NCBI GenBank assembly: GCA_947454255.1
Contig: CANGIU010000005.1
Location: 1 to 64,000 of the forward strand
DNA length: 64,000 nt
Direction of reading: 5' to 3'
Source: Micrococcales bacterium
GTDB lineage: Bacteria > Actinomycetota > Actinomycetes > Actinomycetales > Microbacteriaceae
Position 1 is the stretch's first letter; every line of letters begins with the position of its first letter. Positions 1 to 10,313 of the stretch are shown piece after piece. The position numbers and the translations under genes are program-made. Under the pieces are notes generated by a model. That model saw nothing but the letters and a program-made list of their open reading frames with translations. It was not told the DNA's origin and ran no database searches.

Positions 1-1536
1 AGCAACAGCATCAACATCAGAAGTCACAACAACAACAGAAACCGAAGAAGCAACCTTCGCAGTCTGCTGAACCGCAGAATCAGCAGCAGTCCTATCAACA
101 CCATCAACAGTGATAGAAGAAACAGACGCATCAGAAGACTTAGCAACATTTAGCTTTAGTGAATAAGTAGAAGTTGCACCGGACTCGGCTGTCACTGTAA
201 TTAGAACTGTGTTGATTCCAGTGTGAAGCGTTGATGCACCTGACTGAGCAACTGTTGACTTGGTATCTGCTGCAGTTACTGTCAGGTTCACTGCGGTAGT
301 TCCAAATGGAAGTGAAATCGAGCTAGCTGAATCTAAATAACTTGTGTAATCAATGTCACCAAGCACAACTGAAAGCAGACCAGTATTTGCTGATGGTTGG
401 TACACGTTTACTGTGAAAAGGAAGCTAGATGATACTCCGTCTTGTGAAGTCACAGCCACAGTTACAGTGTTAGTTCCACCAATTAGAGCTGTGTTCCCTG
501 TGACAACATAGTTAGCAACGGAACTGTGCAAGTCCACGCCTACAGTTACCTGGCTTACGCCTGCTGCAACGTCAATGCTCGAGCCAGCCAAGGTAACGCC
601 ATTTACAGTTATCGAATTAATGGCGCGATCTGAGGATGGCGCTGCAACTCTCACTGTTACTGAGTGAGTAGAAACAGCACCAGATTGAGCTGTAACAGTT
701 ACTGAAACAGTATTGTCTCCAAGCGCTAGACCAGAATCTCCAGCTGTAGTGAAAGTTGAAGTTTCTGCAACCGTAATAGCTTCAAGGCTGATGGCGGTTG
801 TTCCGTATGGGACTACAACAATTTCATCATCCTGAACTTCAGTGCCGTTGACTTTGAAGCTGCTCAAACTTGTGTTGGTATTCGGTGTGGCCACATTCAC
901 ATGGAATGAATAATCAGCAGTTGTTAAGTCTTCTGCAACGACGTGAATAGTAACTGTGTTGCTGGAACCAGCGACAAGATTAGAATTTCCGGTCACGTCT
1001 ACCTGAGCCAGACCAGAAGTTGCCGAAGCAGCAACGGTTACCTGACTAGTTCCGATTCCAGCCTCGTAAACGCTTGAACCATCTGATGCGACTGTGAAAG
1101 GTGAACCATTAACCAAAACTTCAGAAAGAGAAGTATCACTAGATGGTTCAGCTACGACAACATTTAGGTGGTAAACCTGAACAACGGTTTCGTCACCTGA
1201 AGTAACAGTGACTGTCACATCGTTTTGCCCTGGAAGCAGCGCATCTGCGTTTAGAGAGGTTTCAGCAACTGCATAATCATTAGTCGGGAGCGCTTCAATT
1301 GCAATGGAGGTGCTTCCCTTTGGAAGATTAATTGTTTGATTATCAACTACGTCGTTTGAGTTTGCTTTGAACAGTGAAAGTGAAGTGTCCTGATCTGAAG
1401 TTTCAGCATGAGCTGCAACAACTCCGACTGCTCCGAAACCAGTTACTGGAGTTAAGACAAGAAGGCCAGCTGTGACCAAGGAAGCAACTCTAAATAGAAA
1501 TAGAGGCTTCTTAAAGTTCTGTGCTGATCTCTTCAT
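1..1536 (-). CDS. Secreted protein with tandem cadherin-like beta-sandwich repeats, C-terminus truncated by window edge
   Basis: Open minus-strand frame from ATG at 1536 (MKRSAQNFKKPLFLFRVASLVTAGLLVLTPVTGFGAVGVVAAHAETSDQDTSLSLFKANS...) to position 1. Signal peptide, then repeated modules such as 'NTSLSSFKVNGTEV...VPYGTTAISLEA...GDNTVSVTVTAQSGAVSTHSVTVRV'. Not in the supplied ORF list because it runs off the edge. Confidence 0.85.
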   Translation of the reverse strand, partial: MKRSAQNFKKPLFLFRVASLVTAGLLVLTPVTGFGAVGVVAAHAETSDQDTSLSLFKANSNDVVDNQTINLPKGSTSIAIEALPTNDYAVAETSLNADALLPGQNDVTVTVTSGDETVVQVYHLNVVVAEPSSDTSLSEVLVNGSPFTVASDGSSVYEAGIGTSQVTVAASATSGLAQVDVTGNSNLVAGSSNTVTIHVVAEDLTTADYSFHVNVATPNTNTSLSSFKVNGTEVQDDEIVVVPYGTTAISLEAITVAETSTFTTAGDSGLALGDNTVSVTVTAQSGAVSTHSVTVRVAAPSSDRAINSITVNGVTLAGSSIDVAAGVSQVTVGVDLHSSVANYVVTGNTALIGGTNTVTVAVTSQDGVSSSFLFTVNVYQPSANTGLLSVVLGDIDYTSYLDSASSISLPFGTTAVNLTVTAADTKSTVAQSGASTLHTGINTVLITVTAESGATSTYSLKLNVAKSSDASVSSITVDGVDRTAADSAVQQTAKVASSVSVVVVTSDVDAVA

Positions 1537-1957
1537 TTGGATTTAGTTCCCTGCTCTTAGGTTCAGGGTTGAAGAATTCTTAAAGTTCTTTGTGTTTCCT
1601 AATGAGAACTTTATGATCAGGGCACACTCGGCGTAAGCGCTTTCAAGGAAAGCGTCCCCGACAACTGCTGGAACAGTGTCAAGCGAGAGTGCAACAAATG
1701 AGCCCAAGGCTCTCCCCTCTCAGGAGTCCTAATCACTATTAATCTTGAGGAATAGTATGGCACCGAAATGCATACCTTTCACCTGAAAAGTTCAAAAGTA
1801 AACGTTATCGGCAACAAAATGTAATCTTTTCTTAACCTAAGGAAATTTGGCTTAAATCGGTTTTTAGACCGATTTTAGGAGAAGCAATCACCGATTGGGG
1901 ACGGCTTGTGGATAACAGCTGGAACCAAATAGCCAGGTCTAGGGCTAATCTTTATCT

Positions 1958-2953
1958 GTGGCCTCAGCAAAGAAACCCCTAAAGGATCTGCAAACAGTCT
2001 CGTTTGTGATGCCCGTCCTAAATGAGGAAAAATACCTTGAAAGTGCAGTTCGAAGCATTTTTGAGCAAAAAGGGATAGAGAGCTCAAATATTGAGGTCGT
2101 TTTAGCCCTTGGGCCCTCCACTGATGACACAAATAAGGTGGCAGAGAGGCTAAAATCCCTATTTTCGGTCAAAACTGTGCCAAATCCGACCGGAAAGACA
2201 CCTGCAGGACTGAATCTAGCCATCGCTGAGGCAAAAAATGAGGTGATTGTTAGGGTGGATGCCCACAGCATCCTGTCCCACGATTACACTTCCTTAGCCC
2301 TAAAGATCTTGAATCAAACAGGTGCAGCCAATGTCGGCGGGGTAATGAAAGCTCAGGGGCAGACCTCCTTTCAAAAAGCAGTGGCCTGGGCCTATACAAG
2401 TCGGATCGGCTTAGGGGGCGGGACCTTTCACGTTGGTGGAAAGGCTGGACCCAGCGATTCCGTGTATCTAGGCGTTTTTAGAGCAGATTTTCTCAAAGCT
2501 CTTGGCGGGTTTGATGAAAAGATGATTCGGGGTCAGGATTGGGAACTCAACCTAAGAATCAGGCAATCCGGTGGGATTGTTTGGTTTGACCCCCGTTTAG
2601 AGGTCATTTATTTCCCACGTTCTAAGTTAAACAGGCTGGCAAAGCAATTTGCCGATACTGGAGCTTGGCGGGCACAACTTACTAAAGATCATATAAGGAG
2701 TGCAAATATTCGATATTTCGCACCTCCCACCCTTGTGATAGCAATTGCCCTGGGTCTTGTTTCATACTTTCTAGGTATAGCTGGTCTTTTAGGCCTAATC
2801 CCGACATGTATATACATACTGCTTGTATTGCTCAGCTCTCTAACCGCTAGAGGCCTAAGCCTCAAAAGCAGGCTGGCTCTTTTGTTGGTTTTACCAACAA
2901 TGCATCTGAGTTGGGGCTCGGGCTTCTTATCAGGGCTGTTATTCAAACGCTGA
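1958..2953 (+). CDS. Family 2 glycosyltransferase (ExoA-like), membrane-associated
   Basis: VSFVMPVLNEEKYLESAVRSIFEQ, DAHS (DXD-like), GQDWELNLRIRQSGG, C-terminal hydrophobic helices; GTG start. Confidence 0.85.
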   Translation: MASAKKPLKDLQTVSFVMPVLNEEKYLESAVRSIFEQKGIESSNIEVVLALGPSTDDTNKVAERLKSLFSVKTVPNPTGKTPAGLNLAIAEAKNEVIVRVDAHSILSHDYTSLALKILNQTGAANVGGVMKAQGQTSFQKAVAWAYTSRIGLGGGTFHVGGKAGPSDSVYLGVFRADFLKALGGFDEKMIRGQDWELNLRIRQSGGIVWFDPRLEVIYFPRSKLNRLAKQFADTGAWRAQLTKDHIRSANIRYFAPPTLVIAIALGLVSYFLGIAGLLGLIPTCIYILLVLLSSLTARGLSLKSRLALLLVLPTMHLSWGSGFLSGLLFKR

Positions 2954-2986
2954 AACTAGACTTGGAGAAAGTCGTAAGGAACACTC

Positions 2987-3880
2987 ATGTCGAGATTTAA
3001 GGTAACCAAGGCCGTAATCCCTGTTGCGGGTCTGGGTACACGTTTCCTACCTGCAACAAAGGCAATGCCTAAAGAGATGCTGCCGCTTATTGATAAGCCA
3101 GTTATCCAGTATGTAGTTGAAGAAGCAGTAAACGCAGGTCTTGAAGATGTGCTCATGGTCACCGGCCGAAATAAGAACGCTTTAGAAAACCACTTTGACC
3201 GTGTTGCTGAACTGGAAGCAAACCTCGAACTCAAAGGTGACACTGATCGCTTAGCAAAAGTCATGGCATCAACAGACCTGGCTAACATCCACTACGTTCG
3301 CCAAGGTGACCCAAGAGGTTTAGGTCACGCTGTGCTCAGAGCTAAAGCACATATTGCAGATCATTCATTCGCGCTTCTCCTGGGCGATGATGTCATGGAC
3401 TCTAGAGATGTCCTACTAACCAAGATGCTCGAGGTTCACGAAGCAACAGGTGAAAACGTAGTTGCACTTATGGAAGTAGACCCTTCACAAATTCACTTAT
3501 ATGGTTGTGCCGTAACAGAAGGTGAAATTGAAAACGGAGTTGTCAGAATCACTGGTCTTGTTGAAAAGCCTAAGACCGAAGAAGCTCCATCTAATCTTGC
3601 GATCATCGGTAGATATGTTCTCAGACCGGAGATCTTCGACATTCTTGAAAAAACCGAACCTGGTCGCGGTGGGGAAATCCAATTAACCGATGCGCTCATG
3701 ACAGCAGCTCAACATCCACAACTAGCTGGCGGGGTCCTCGGTGTTGTTTTCAAAGGTAGAAGATACGACACTGGCGACAAACTAGATTTCATCAAAGCTA
3801 CTCTTCGCCTCGGCGTTGACCGCGAGGACATCGGTGCGGACTTACGCACCTGGCTCCACGAATTTAATAACGAAATCTAA
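2987..3880 (+). CDS. galU: UTP--glucose-1-phosphate uridylyltransferase
   Basis: KAVIPVAGLGTRFLPATKAMPKEMLPLIDKPVIQYVVEEA, typical GalU. Confidence 0.95.
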   Translation: MSRFKVTKAVIPVAGLGTRFLPATKAMPKEMLPLIDKPVIQYVVEEAVNAGLEDVLMVTGRNKNALENHFDRVAELEANLELKGDTDRLAKVMASTDLANIHYVRQGDPRGLGHAVLRAKAHIADHSFALLLGDDVMDSRDVLLTKMLEVHEATGENVVALMEVDPSQIHLYGCAVTEGEIENGVVRITGLVEKPKTEEAPSNLAIIGRYVLRPEIFDILEKTEPGRGGEIQLTDALMTAAQHPQLAGGVLGVVFKGRRYDTGDKLDFIKATLRLGVDREDIGADLRTWLHEFNNEI

Positions 3881-3889
3881 GGAATACTC

Positions 3890-5638
3890 TTGTCTTCAAA
3901 CCAAAACGTAGTCATCTGTTCTTTCTATACAGCAGACGACTATTACCGAGCACATGGTGAACGCCTTGCTAAAAACCTAGATGAGCTCGGAGTCAAATAT
4001 GTGCTTCGCGAAATTCAAAAGCAGGAAGGTGAAGACTGGGCAGACATCTGCCGGAAAAAGGTTGGCTTCCTCGCTGATGTTTGTGCAGAACATCCAGATA
4101 AGAAAGTCTTCTGGATGGACGTTGACTGCATATTGCTTGAGCTTCCTGAATACATCTTTAACTCGACTGCAGATATCATCGGATTCCAGCGCGGCTATTC
4201 CAGCCCGCTTTCAATTGGCTATGACCGCAGAGCCAGATTCTGGGAACCATCATTTTGGGGAGTAAATGCCACACCTCTTGCTCGCAAGATGATTGCCGAA
4301 GCATACGAACTTGAGAAGACCTCGACCATAAAAGCCACTGATGATTACTTCATGGAAGAAGCTTGGCGAGCTAACTGTGACAACATGACATTTCAGATGA
4401 TCCCCTCCAATGCTGTGGTGGGGATGGGCTCTACAAACGCAGACTCAACCGGAGCTTTCTTCAAGTTTGGTTCCAGCGGAAACGTTGACGAATTCCGCGG
4501 CAAAGTTGAGCAGCACTCCGGCACCAAGGGCGGACTTCGTAAACGCGCACTAAAGTTTGCCAAGAAGCTCGAGAGCAAACTTCCAGACCAAACTTCAAAG
4601 CGGCTTCGCTTGCTAGCAGACACCATCGGGATCACCGGTGTGCTGACCACCAGCAAACTAAACCCAGAGAGCCAAGAACGAAAAGTTGATCTCAATCTAG
4701 TCATCGACTCTGCCCAAGCTGGGAATAGTTCAAAGTATGAAGAAGCAAAGGCCAAATTCGAAGAGAAATACTTACCGACTCAAATGGAGCTCAGCACAAT
4801 TGCTGTTGCCAAGAGTTTCCACTTCTATGCGGCTAAAGAATCAACCAAAAGCATTGGTCTCGTTTGGTGGGCTAAACCCTTCCCTGGAAACTTTGGTGAC
4901 TGGTTATCCCCTCTTATCGTTAGCCAATACACCGATAAAAAAATCTTCTTCCAATCTCCAGTGAAAATTGCTTCTAAGAAGCACATGATTGGACTTGGTT
5001 CAATCGGAAGGTTTATCAAACCAAATTCTGTAGTTGTTGGAACAGGCATTTCAACCGACGAACTAACCCTTGCCAAAAGTGCAACCTATGTTTCAGTGAG
5101 AGGTCCTGTTACAGCAAGAGTTGTCAAAGAATCTGGTGGCCCGTCAGTAGATAGCTTTGGAGATCCTGGTGTTTTGATTTCTAGAATCTTCCCTGTCGAT
5201 CGCAAGAGTACAAATGGAAAAGTTGCTCTAGTCCGACACTTCACTCACAAATCCATTCCACTTGTTCTTGACCCGAACATGGATGAACTAGATATTTTCG
5301 TGTCACATCCAGATGACATCCAGGCTTTGGTGCACAGCCTGAATGAATATGAACGTGTTGTCACCTCGGCTATGCACATCTTCATCACTTGTCAGTCCTA
5401 TGGAATTCCTTGTGCGTTGATTACTTTCGAAGGATTCGAAGATTCAGTCCATGGCAATGGAATCAAGTATGGGGACTATGCAGAAGGTGTTGGTCTAGCC
5501 TCAATTAGCCCAATTCCAATTGGCCTTAACTTGAACAAGGTTGACTTCGACCACATCACCACTGATCACAAAATCAGTGAAACTAAACTTGATGAAGTTG
5601 AAGCAGCAATTAAAAAGGGTTTAAGTTACCTGCAGTAG
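3890..5638 (+). CDS. Two-domain protein: N-terminal nucleotide-diphospho-sugar transferase-like domain, C-terminal polysaccharide pyruvyl transferase-like domain
   Basis: N-terminal KVFWMDVDCILLELP (DxD-type); C-terminal WWAKPFPGNFGDWLSPLIVSQYT...SVRGPVTARVVKESGG...FGDPGVLISRIFP typical of pyruvyl transferases; TTG start. Confidence 0.75.
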   Translation: MSSNQNVVICSFYTADDYYRAHGERLAKNLDELGVKYVLREIQKQEGEDWADICRKKVGFLADVCAEHPDKKVFWMDVDCILLELPEYIFNSTADIIGFQRGYSSPLSIGYDRRARFWEPSFWGVNATPLARKMIAEAYELEKTSTIKATDDYFMEEAWRANCDNMTFQMIPSNAVVGMGSTNADSTGAFFKFGSSGNVDEFRGKVEQHSGTKGGLRKRALKFAKKLESKLPDQTSKRLRLLADTIGITGVLTTSKLNPESQERKVDLNLVIDSAQAGNSSKYEEAKAKFEEKYLPTQMELSTIAVAKSFHFYAAKESTKSIGLVWWAKPFPGNFGDWLSPLIVSQYTDKKIFFQSPVKIASKKHMIGLGSIGRFIKPNSVVVGTGISTDELTLAKSATYVSVRGPVTARVVKESGGPSVDSFGDPGVLISRIFPVDRKSTNGKVALVRHFTHKSIPLVLDPNMDELDIFVSHPDDIQALVHSLNEYERVVTSAMHIFITCQSYGIPCALITFEGFEDSVHGNGIKYGDYAEGVGLASISPIPIGLNLNKVDFDHITTDHKISETKLDEVEAAIKKGLSYLQ

Positions 5639-5664
5639 TTTTACTTACTTAGAGAAGGAACAAA

Positions 5665-6486
5665 ATGATTTTTATCGTGCAACAGGTTCTAAAGACCTTT
5701 GCTTTGCTCTTTCCTAAAGGTAAGCATCGAAACCAAGCGTTACTTCTTGCTTTTATCGCCACCATTGTGCCACTCACCCAGCTTTTTGTAATTCGTATTT
5801 TTAGCCACATGATCACCCGTGGAAGCAATGAGCCCTTAGATAAAGCGCTCGTAAACTTTGTTGCATTCTTCGCGCTATTTGGTTTAACTCACATCGCTAC
5901 TTACTGGCAAAAGACTTATCGGGTGAAGGTCTTCAACGATGCCATAAGTTCCAATACACAAAGAAGAAGCAAGATGACCGAAAGCTGGGAGTGGGCGCTA
6001 GCTTTTGAAACTAACAACTTATTGCACACCTTTGCTCAGATGGTAGTGCTTGCTGCATACTTCATCTTTGTTGCATGGCAAGTTGGGTTAGTGAACTGTG
6101 TTCTGATTATCGCCACAATGCAATTTGTCAAGGTTATGTTTCACAAGCAAATCGCAACCCAAGAAGGCTTTGCATTAGCTCAAAAGAAAAACCAGCCGGC
6201 AACAGCATTTGCGAAAGTAAGAGCCAGAATTCGCTCTGCTGAAATTGGCATTCTGATTGCTAACGCTGCCTTTATTGTGTCGCTAGGCGCTCTCTTAGTC
6301 TTTAGCTACCTGGGTCAAATAACTGCAGCAGATGCGGTCATGCTTTTCCTTGGCTTCAGGATGCAAAACAATAACTTAGGTCAAACCAGCGGATCACTAA
6401 TGCGATTTGCTAGAGCTAAAGCACTGAGTGAAGCCCCGCAAAAATACAAGGGCATCAAGCCAGACGACGACGAAGAAATGATCTAG
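5665..6486 (+). CDS. Polytopic membrane protein resembling an ABC exporter transmembrane domain, no nucleotide-binding domain
   Basis: Several hydrophobic segments in an ABC-membrane-like layout; no Walker A or signature motif. Confidence 0.55.
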   Translation: MIFIVQQVLKTFALLFPKGKHRNQALLLAFIATIVPLTQLFVIRIFSHMITRGSNEPLDKALVNFVAFFALFGLTHIATYWQKTYRVKVFNDAISSNTQRRSKMTESWEWALAFETNNLLHTFAQMVVLAAYFIFVAWQVGLVNCVLIIATMQFVKVMFHKQIATQEGFALAQKKNQPATAFAKVRARIRSAEIGILIANAAFIVSLGALLVFSYLGQITAADAVMLFLGFRMQNNNLGQTSGSLMRFARAKALSEAPQKYKGIKPDDDEEMI

Positions 6487-6492
6487 CTCAAT

Positions 6493-7284
6493 ATGAGCAA
6501 ACCAACTCTTACTTTCGGATACAGCACACTTGCAAACCGACTAAATAACATCGAGCTTCCAGAGCTAGCTGCTGACTGGGATGTCCTGATAACAGTTCAA
6601 AGTGGCAACGAATTTCCTCCAACCGTTGAACAATTGTTGAAATCACCCTCCGGCGAGAACGTAACAACAAAAGCTTTCCCTGGCAAAGGAGTCACAAAAC
6701 TTAGAAACCAAGTCATCAAGAATGCAACCGGAACTTACGTCATATTCGCTGATGATGACATCACCTTTAGTAAGGATGGGCTCAAATCTGCCATCGCATA
6801 CCTAGAGCAAAACAAGGACGTAGCTCTACTACTTGGACAAGCTGTAGACGAGAGTGGAAAGCTCAGGAAGAACTACCCGAAGAAGATCACCAAACTAACC
6901 AAACTAAACAGTGCTAGAGCCGCCACCTACGAAATGATAATCAGGCTAGAGGCCATAAATAAGGCTGGCGTTCTATTCGATGAGAGCTTTGGCGCTGGAG
7001 CTGAAACTACCTATCTGGGAGATGAGTACATCTTCATTGCTGATTTGATCTCAGCAAACCTAAGGTGTGACTATGTCCCAATAGTTCTTGCCATCCACCC
7101 AACGGATAGTTCAGGTAGCGGCTGGGGAACAGACCGAGACCGCATAGCCAGAGCACTCATATTTGACCGAGTATTTAAAGGCAACCGAACCTTGCCCTTC
7201 CTAGCAAGAAGTGCATTCGGGCTAAGGAAGCTAGGCCGCGGGCTCAGCCTTGGCCAACTCATCAAATTCATCTTCAAACGCTAA
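6493..7284 (+). CDS. Family 2 glycosyltransferase-like protein
   Basis: KGVTKLRNQVIKNATGTYVIFADDDITF (DDD motif). Confidence 0.75.
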   Translation: MSKPTLTFGYSTLANRLNNIELPELAADWDVLITVQSGNEFPPTVEQLLKSPSGENVTTKAFPGKGVTKLRNQVIKNATGTYVIFADDDITFSKDGLKSAIAYLEQNKDVALLLGQAVDESGKLRKNYPKKITKLTKLNSARAATYEMIIRLEAINKAGVLFDESFGAGAETTYLGDEYIFIADLISANLRCDYVPIVLAIHPTDSSGSGWGTDRDRIARALIFDRVFKGNRTLPFLARSAFGLRKLGRGLSLGQLIKFIFKR

Positions 7285-7368
7285 GCCTTACTAGAAAAGC
7301 CCTTACCAAGTTAGACTTCTGATTATTACTTGCGTTTTGTGCGAATCGCTGGCTCTGAAAGGTTTCCA

Positions 7369-8886
7369 ATGCTTCGAACTCGCCTAACCGCCCTCGCAAT
7401 CACTCTTGCCTTGGCCGCTACTGTCTTGGTTGGCGGATCAGCTGAGGCCCTAGTCAAGAAGAATGTAAGTCTTCCCAAGCTTCCCACCATGATTGGCGTA
7501 GGCGAAACTATTGCAGTCACACCTGGCAAGTGGAATCAGACCGTCAAAGTAACCTACCAGTGGCTTGTCGACGGAAACCTTGTCAAAGGTGCTACTAAAA
7601 CTTCATACAAAGTCCCAACAACAGCAATGGGCAAGTTGCTTAGCGTCGTTGAGACTGCAAAATTCAAAGATGGCAAATCGCTTTTTGCTAATTCAGTTGC
7701 AAGAAGAGTGGGTCTACTTACCATCGCTGGAGCAGCTGCAATAAATTACAAAGATCAAGAACATACCGCGCTGGTTCTAACTTCCCCAGACTCAACTAAA
7801 GCTGGAGTAACAAAGACTTTAACTTGGTATGCCGGAGATTCCCTAATTGAAGGCGAAAACTCAGTTGAACTACCAATAGATAATCGCTTTGACAGCCTGA
7901 ACGTCACAGCAAAAGCAACTTACGCGCTTACTGGATACAACTCTGTTGTATTGAATGCAAACAGCATCGGATTTGCCGCTCCAGCCGTAAGCGCAAACCA
8001 TCTAATCTGGTCAGACGAATTTGATGGTACGACTGGTTCCGGCCCTAACCTAAATGACTGGAATGATGTCACTGGTAATGGAAGAAACTTCAACGATCCA
8101 ATTACTCCCGTTGCAAATGGTTGGGGCAACCTGGAACGCCAATATTATTTGCCTGGCTCTAGCGTGGTAGCGGATATGCAAGATGCAACAGATGGCAAGG
8201 GTTTGCTAATTACTGCTACTAACCAAATCGATCACCCGAACCAAGCTGGACCATTTGGCTGTTGGTACTCATACAACTGGAAAGGTCAAAAGACCGGACC
8301 AAACTGTGAGTGGACTAGCGGAAAGATAACTACGGAGGACAAGATTGGTTTCCTCTATGGCCATCTAGAAGCAAGGGTTAAAACAACCGGCACAGCTGGT
8401 ACCTGGCCAGCATTCTGGATGCTTGGTCAAGACTTCCAGAAGAATGGCTGGCCTGGTTGTGGAGAGATCGATATTCACGAAGGCAACGGAGCGCTTCCTA
8501 ATAGCAACTGGGGAACGCTGCACGGCTATAGCTATTGGCCGGGCGGACAGAAGAGCCAAAGCACAAGCATGATTGCTGGTTGGCACACCTACGGTCTGGA
8601 CTGGAAACCAAACTACATTGCATTCTCAGTTGACGGGGAAATCTATAAAACAGTTACTGCAAATGATCTAAAGATTGCCCCATGGAATCTTGATCTAGCC
8701 AAGAATGGTTGGGAATTCAACAAACCACAGTTTGCAATTCTTAACCTGGCTGTTGGAGGAAGAATTATTGGCAACAATAACCTCCCAGTTCGAACAGCAG
8801 ATATCAACAAAGACACCAAGACCATGCAAGTTGATTACATCCGCTATTCCAGCCTCGATGGCTACGGCACTCTGATTCGTTACTAG
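7369..8886 (+). CDS. Secreted GH16 family glycoside hydrolase with N-terminal Ig-like region
   Basis: Signal peptide MLRTRLTALAITLALAATVLVGGSAEA; WSDEFDG; catalytic GEIDIHEG; ORF track uses an upstream TTG at 7330. Confidence 0.9.
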   Translation: MLRTRLTALAITLALAATVLVGGSAEALVKKNVSLPKLPTMIGVGETIAVTPGKWNQTVKVTYQWLVDGNLVKGATKTSYKVPTTAMGKLLSVVETAKFKDGKSLFANSVARRVGLLTIAGAAAINYKDQEHTALVLTSPDSTKAGVTKTLTWYAGDSLIEGENSVELPIDNRFDSLNVTAKATYALTGYNSVVLNANSIGFAAPAVSANHLIWSDEFDGTTGSGPNLNDWNDVTGNGRNFNDPITPVANGWGNLERQYYLPGSSVVADMQDATDGKGLLITATNQIDHPNQAGPFGCWYSYNWKGQKTGPNCEWTSGKITTEDKIGFLYGHLEARVKTTGTAGTWPAFWMLGQDFQKNGWPGCGEIDIHEGNGALPNSNWGTLHGYSYWPGGQKSQSTSMIAGWHTYGLDWKPNYIAFSVDGEIYKTVTANDLKIAPWNLDLAKNGWEFNKPQFAILNLAVGGRIIGNNNLPVRTADINKDTKTMQVDYIRYSSLDGYGTLIRY

Positions 8887-8897
8887 TTAGGTATTCC

Positions 8898-10313
8898 TTG
8901 AAATTACGTTTTGCAGGTCTGTTCATTATTGCCACTTTGCTACTGGGCTCTGCTAGTGCAAATGCAGTGAGCGCTGTTCCAAGCGCAACAAGAGTAAGTG
9001 CATCAACTACTTCCACAACCGCAAAGATCACATGGTTGGCTTTTTCAAAATCAAAAATAAGCGCTATCAAAGTAACCGCCTCAACCGGTTCAACAAAGAT
9101 AACTAGAACTCTTGCTAAATCAGCTACCTCATACACCTTTACAAACCTAAAATCCTTTACGTCATATACCTTTGCCATCACGGCATACCTTGGTACTAAA
9201 GCTGGCTCTACTGTTTCTTTCAAGAGCAAAACCAAAGCAAAAAATCCGCAACTTTATAACTCGATATTCTTTGGTGCTCCTGACGACATGGTGGTTGGAG
9301 ACCCTGATCAGGAATTGTTTGCTCTGCCAAATGGCGGAGTAACATCCTTTAAAACAACTTCACCAACTAAGTGCTCTATCATTGACGGCAGCCTGCTGCA
9401 CGCAATCGCAATTGGTGAATGTGTAGTGGTGGCCACCAACCCAGGGGACTCCTATTACAAACCTGCAGCTCCAGTTCAGCAAGTTGTGAACATCACGGCT
9501 GCCATTGGTGACCTTAACAAAACTCTTGAATGGGCCGACGAATTCAATGGAGCCGCTAACTCGGGACCTAGTGCAGCAAATTGGGGCATCACCACCGGCG
9601 ACGGATGCGGGTCTGCTGCTGGTTGTGGTTGGGGTAATGGTGAGTCTGAAGCTTATGCTGCCTGCGCAAACAAACATGACGGTAACGGGCTGATGCTAAT
9701 CACCGCATCGACTCCTGCTGGAGATGGAACCTGCACAAGTAACAAGACGTGGACCAGCGGTAAGTTCACTACTTTTGGCAAGAAGAATTTTGGCTACGGA
9801 TACTTCGAAGCAAGACTAAAGATGCCAGCTGGTGGAGGCACCTGGCCAGCTTTTTGGACTCTTGGTTCAAACATCAACTCAGTGCCGTGGCCTAGATGTG
9901 GCGAACTAGACATTATGGAATATGCAGGCAATAACTCGACTCGGACAACTTCAGCTGTGCACTATCAAAACAACAGCGGTGTCCACGACTATAAGAGTGG
10001 TGCGCTAAATAACAGCACCGATCTTTCAGAGGAGTTTCACACCTACGGGATGCTTTGGTTACCTAGCGAAATCACCTTCTCATTCGATGGTAGACCAGTA
10101 CTTATTCTGAAGAAATCAGATACTGGACTAGCTCGCTGGCCATTTGGCCCTAACGCAGCCGGAGTAGACCCAAAGATGTATATCATCTTCAACCTGGCAA
10201 TGGGTGGAAACTACGGTGGCGGTATCGACAGCGGTCTAACGAAATCAACATTCAGCTTGGACTACGTTCGCTATTACAGCGTAGACGGCTTCGGTGGTCC
10301 ACCAACTAACTAG
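8898..10313 (+). CDS. Secreted GH16 family glycoside hydrolase with N-terminal FN3-like domain
   Basis: TTG start, signal peptide, FN3-like region, WADEFNGA, catalytic GELDIMEYAG, WPAFWTLG. Confidence 0.9.
   Translation: MKLRFAGLFIIATLLLGSASANAVSAVPSATRVSASTTSTTAKITWLAFSKSKISAIKVTASTGSTKITRTLAKSATSYTFTNLKSFTSYTFAITAYLGTKAGSTVSFKSKTKAKNPQLYNSIFFGAPDDMVVGDPDQELFALPNGGVTSFKTTSPTKCSIIDGSLLHAIAIGECVVVATNPGDSYYKPAAPVQQVVNITAAIGDLNKTLEWADEFNGAANSGPSAANWGITTGDGCGSAAGCGWGNGESEAYAACANKHDGNGLMLITASTPAGDGTCTSNKTWTSGKFTTFGKKNFGYGYFEARLKMPAGGGTWPAFWTLGSNINSVPWPRCGELDIMEYAGNNSTRTTSAVHYQNNSGVHDYKSGALNNSTDLSEEFHTYGMLWLPSEITFSFDGRPVLILKKSDTGLARWPFGPNAAGVDPKMYIIFNLAMGGNYGGGIDSGLTKSTFSLDYVRYYSVDGFGGPPTN

Noticed and set aside
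1-1536. Repetitive minus-strand sequence as a DNA tandem repeat or CRISPR-like array
   Set aside because: The periodicity is at protein-domain level (about 80-95 codons), with diverged DNA and no short exact repeats with spacers.
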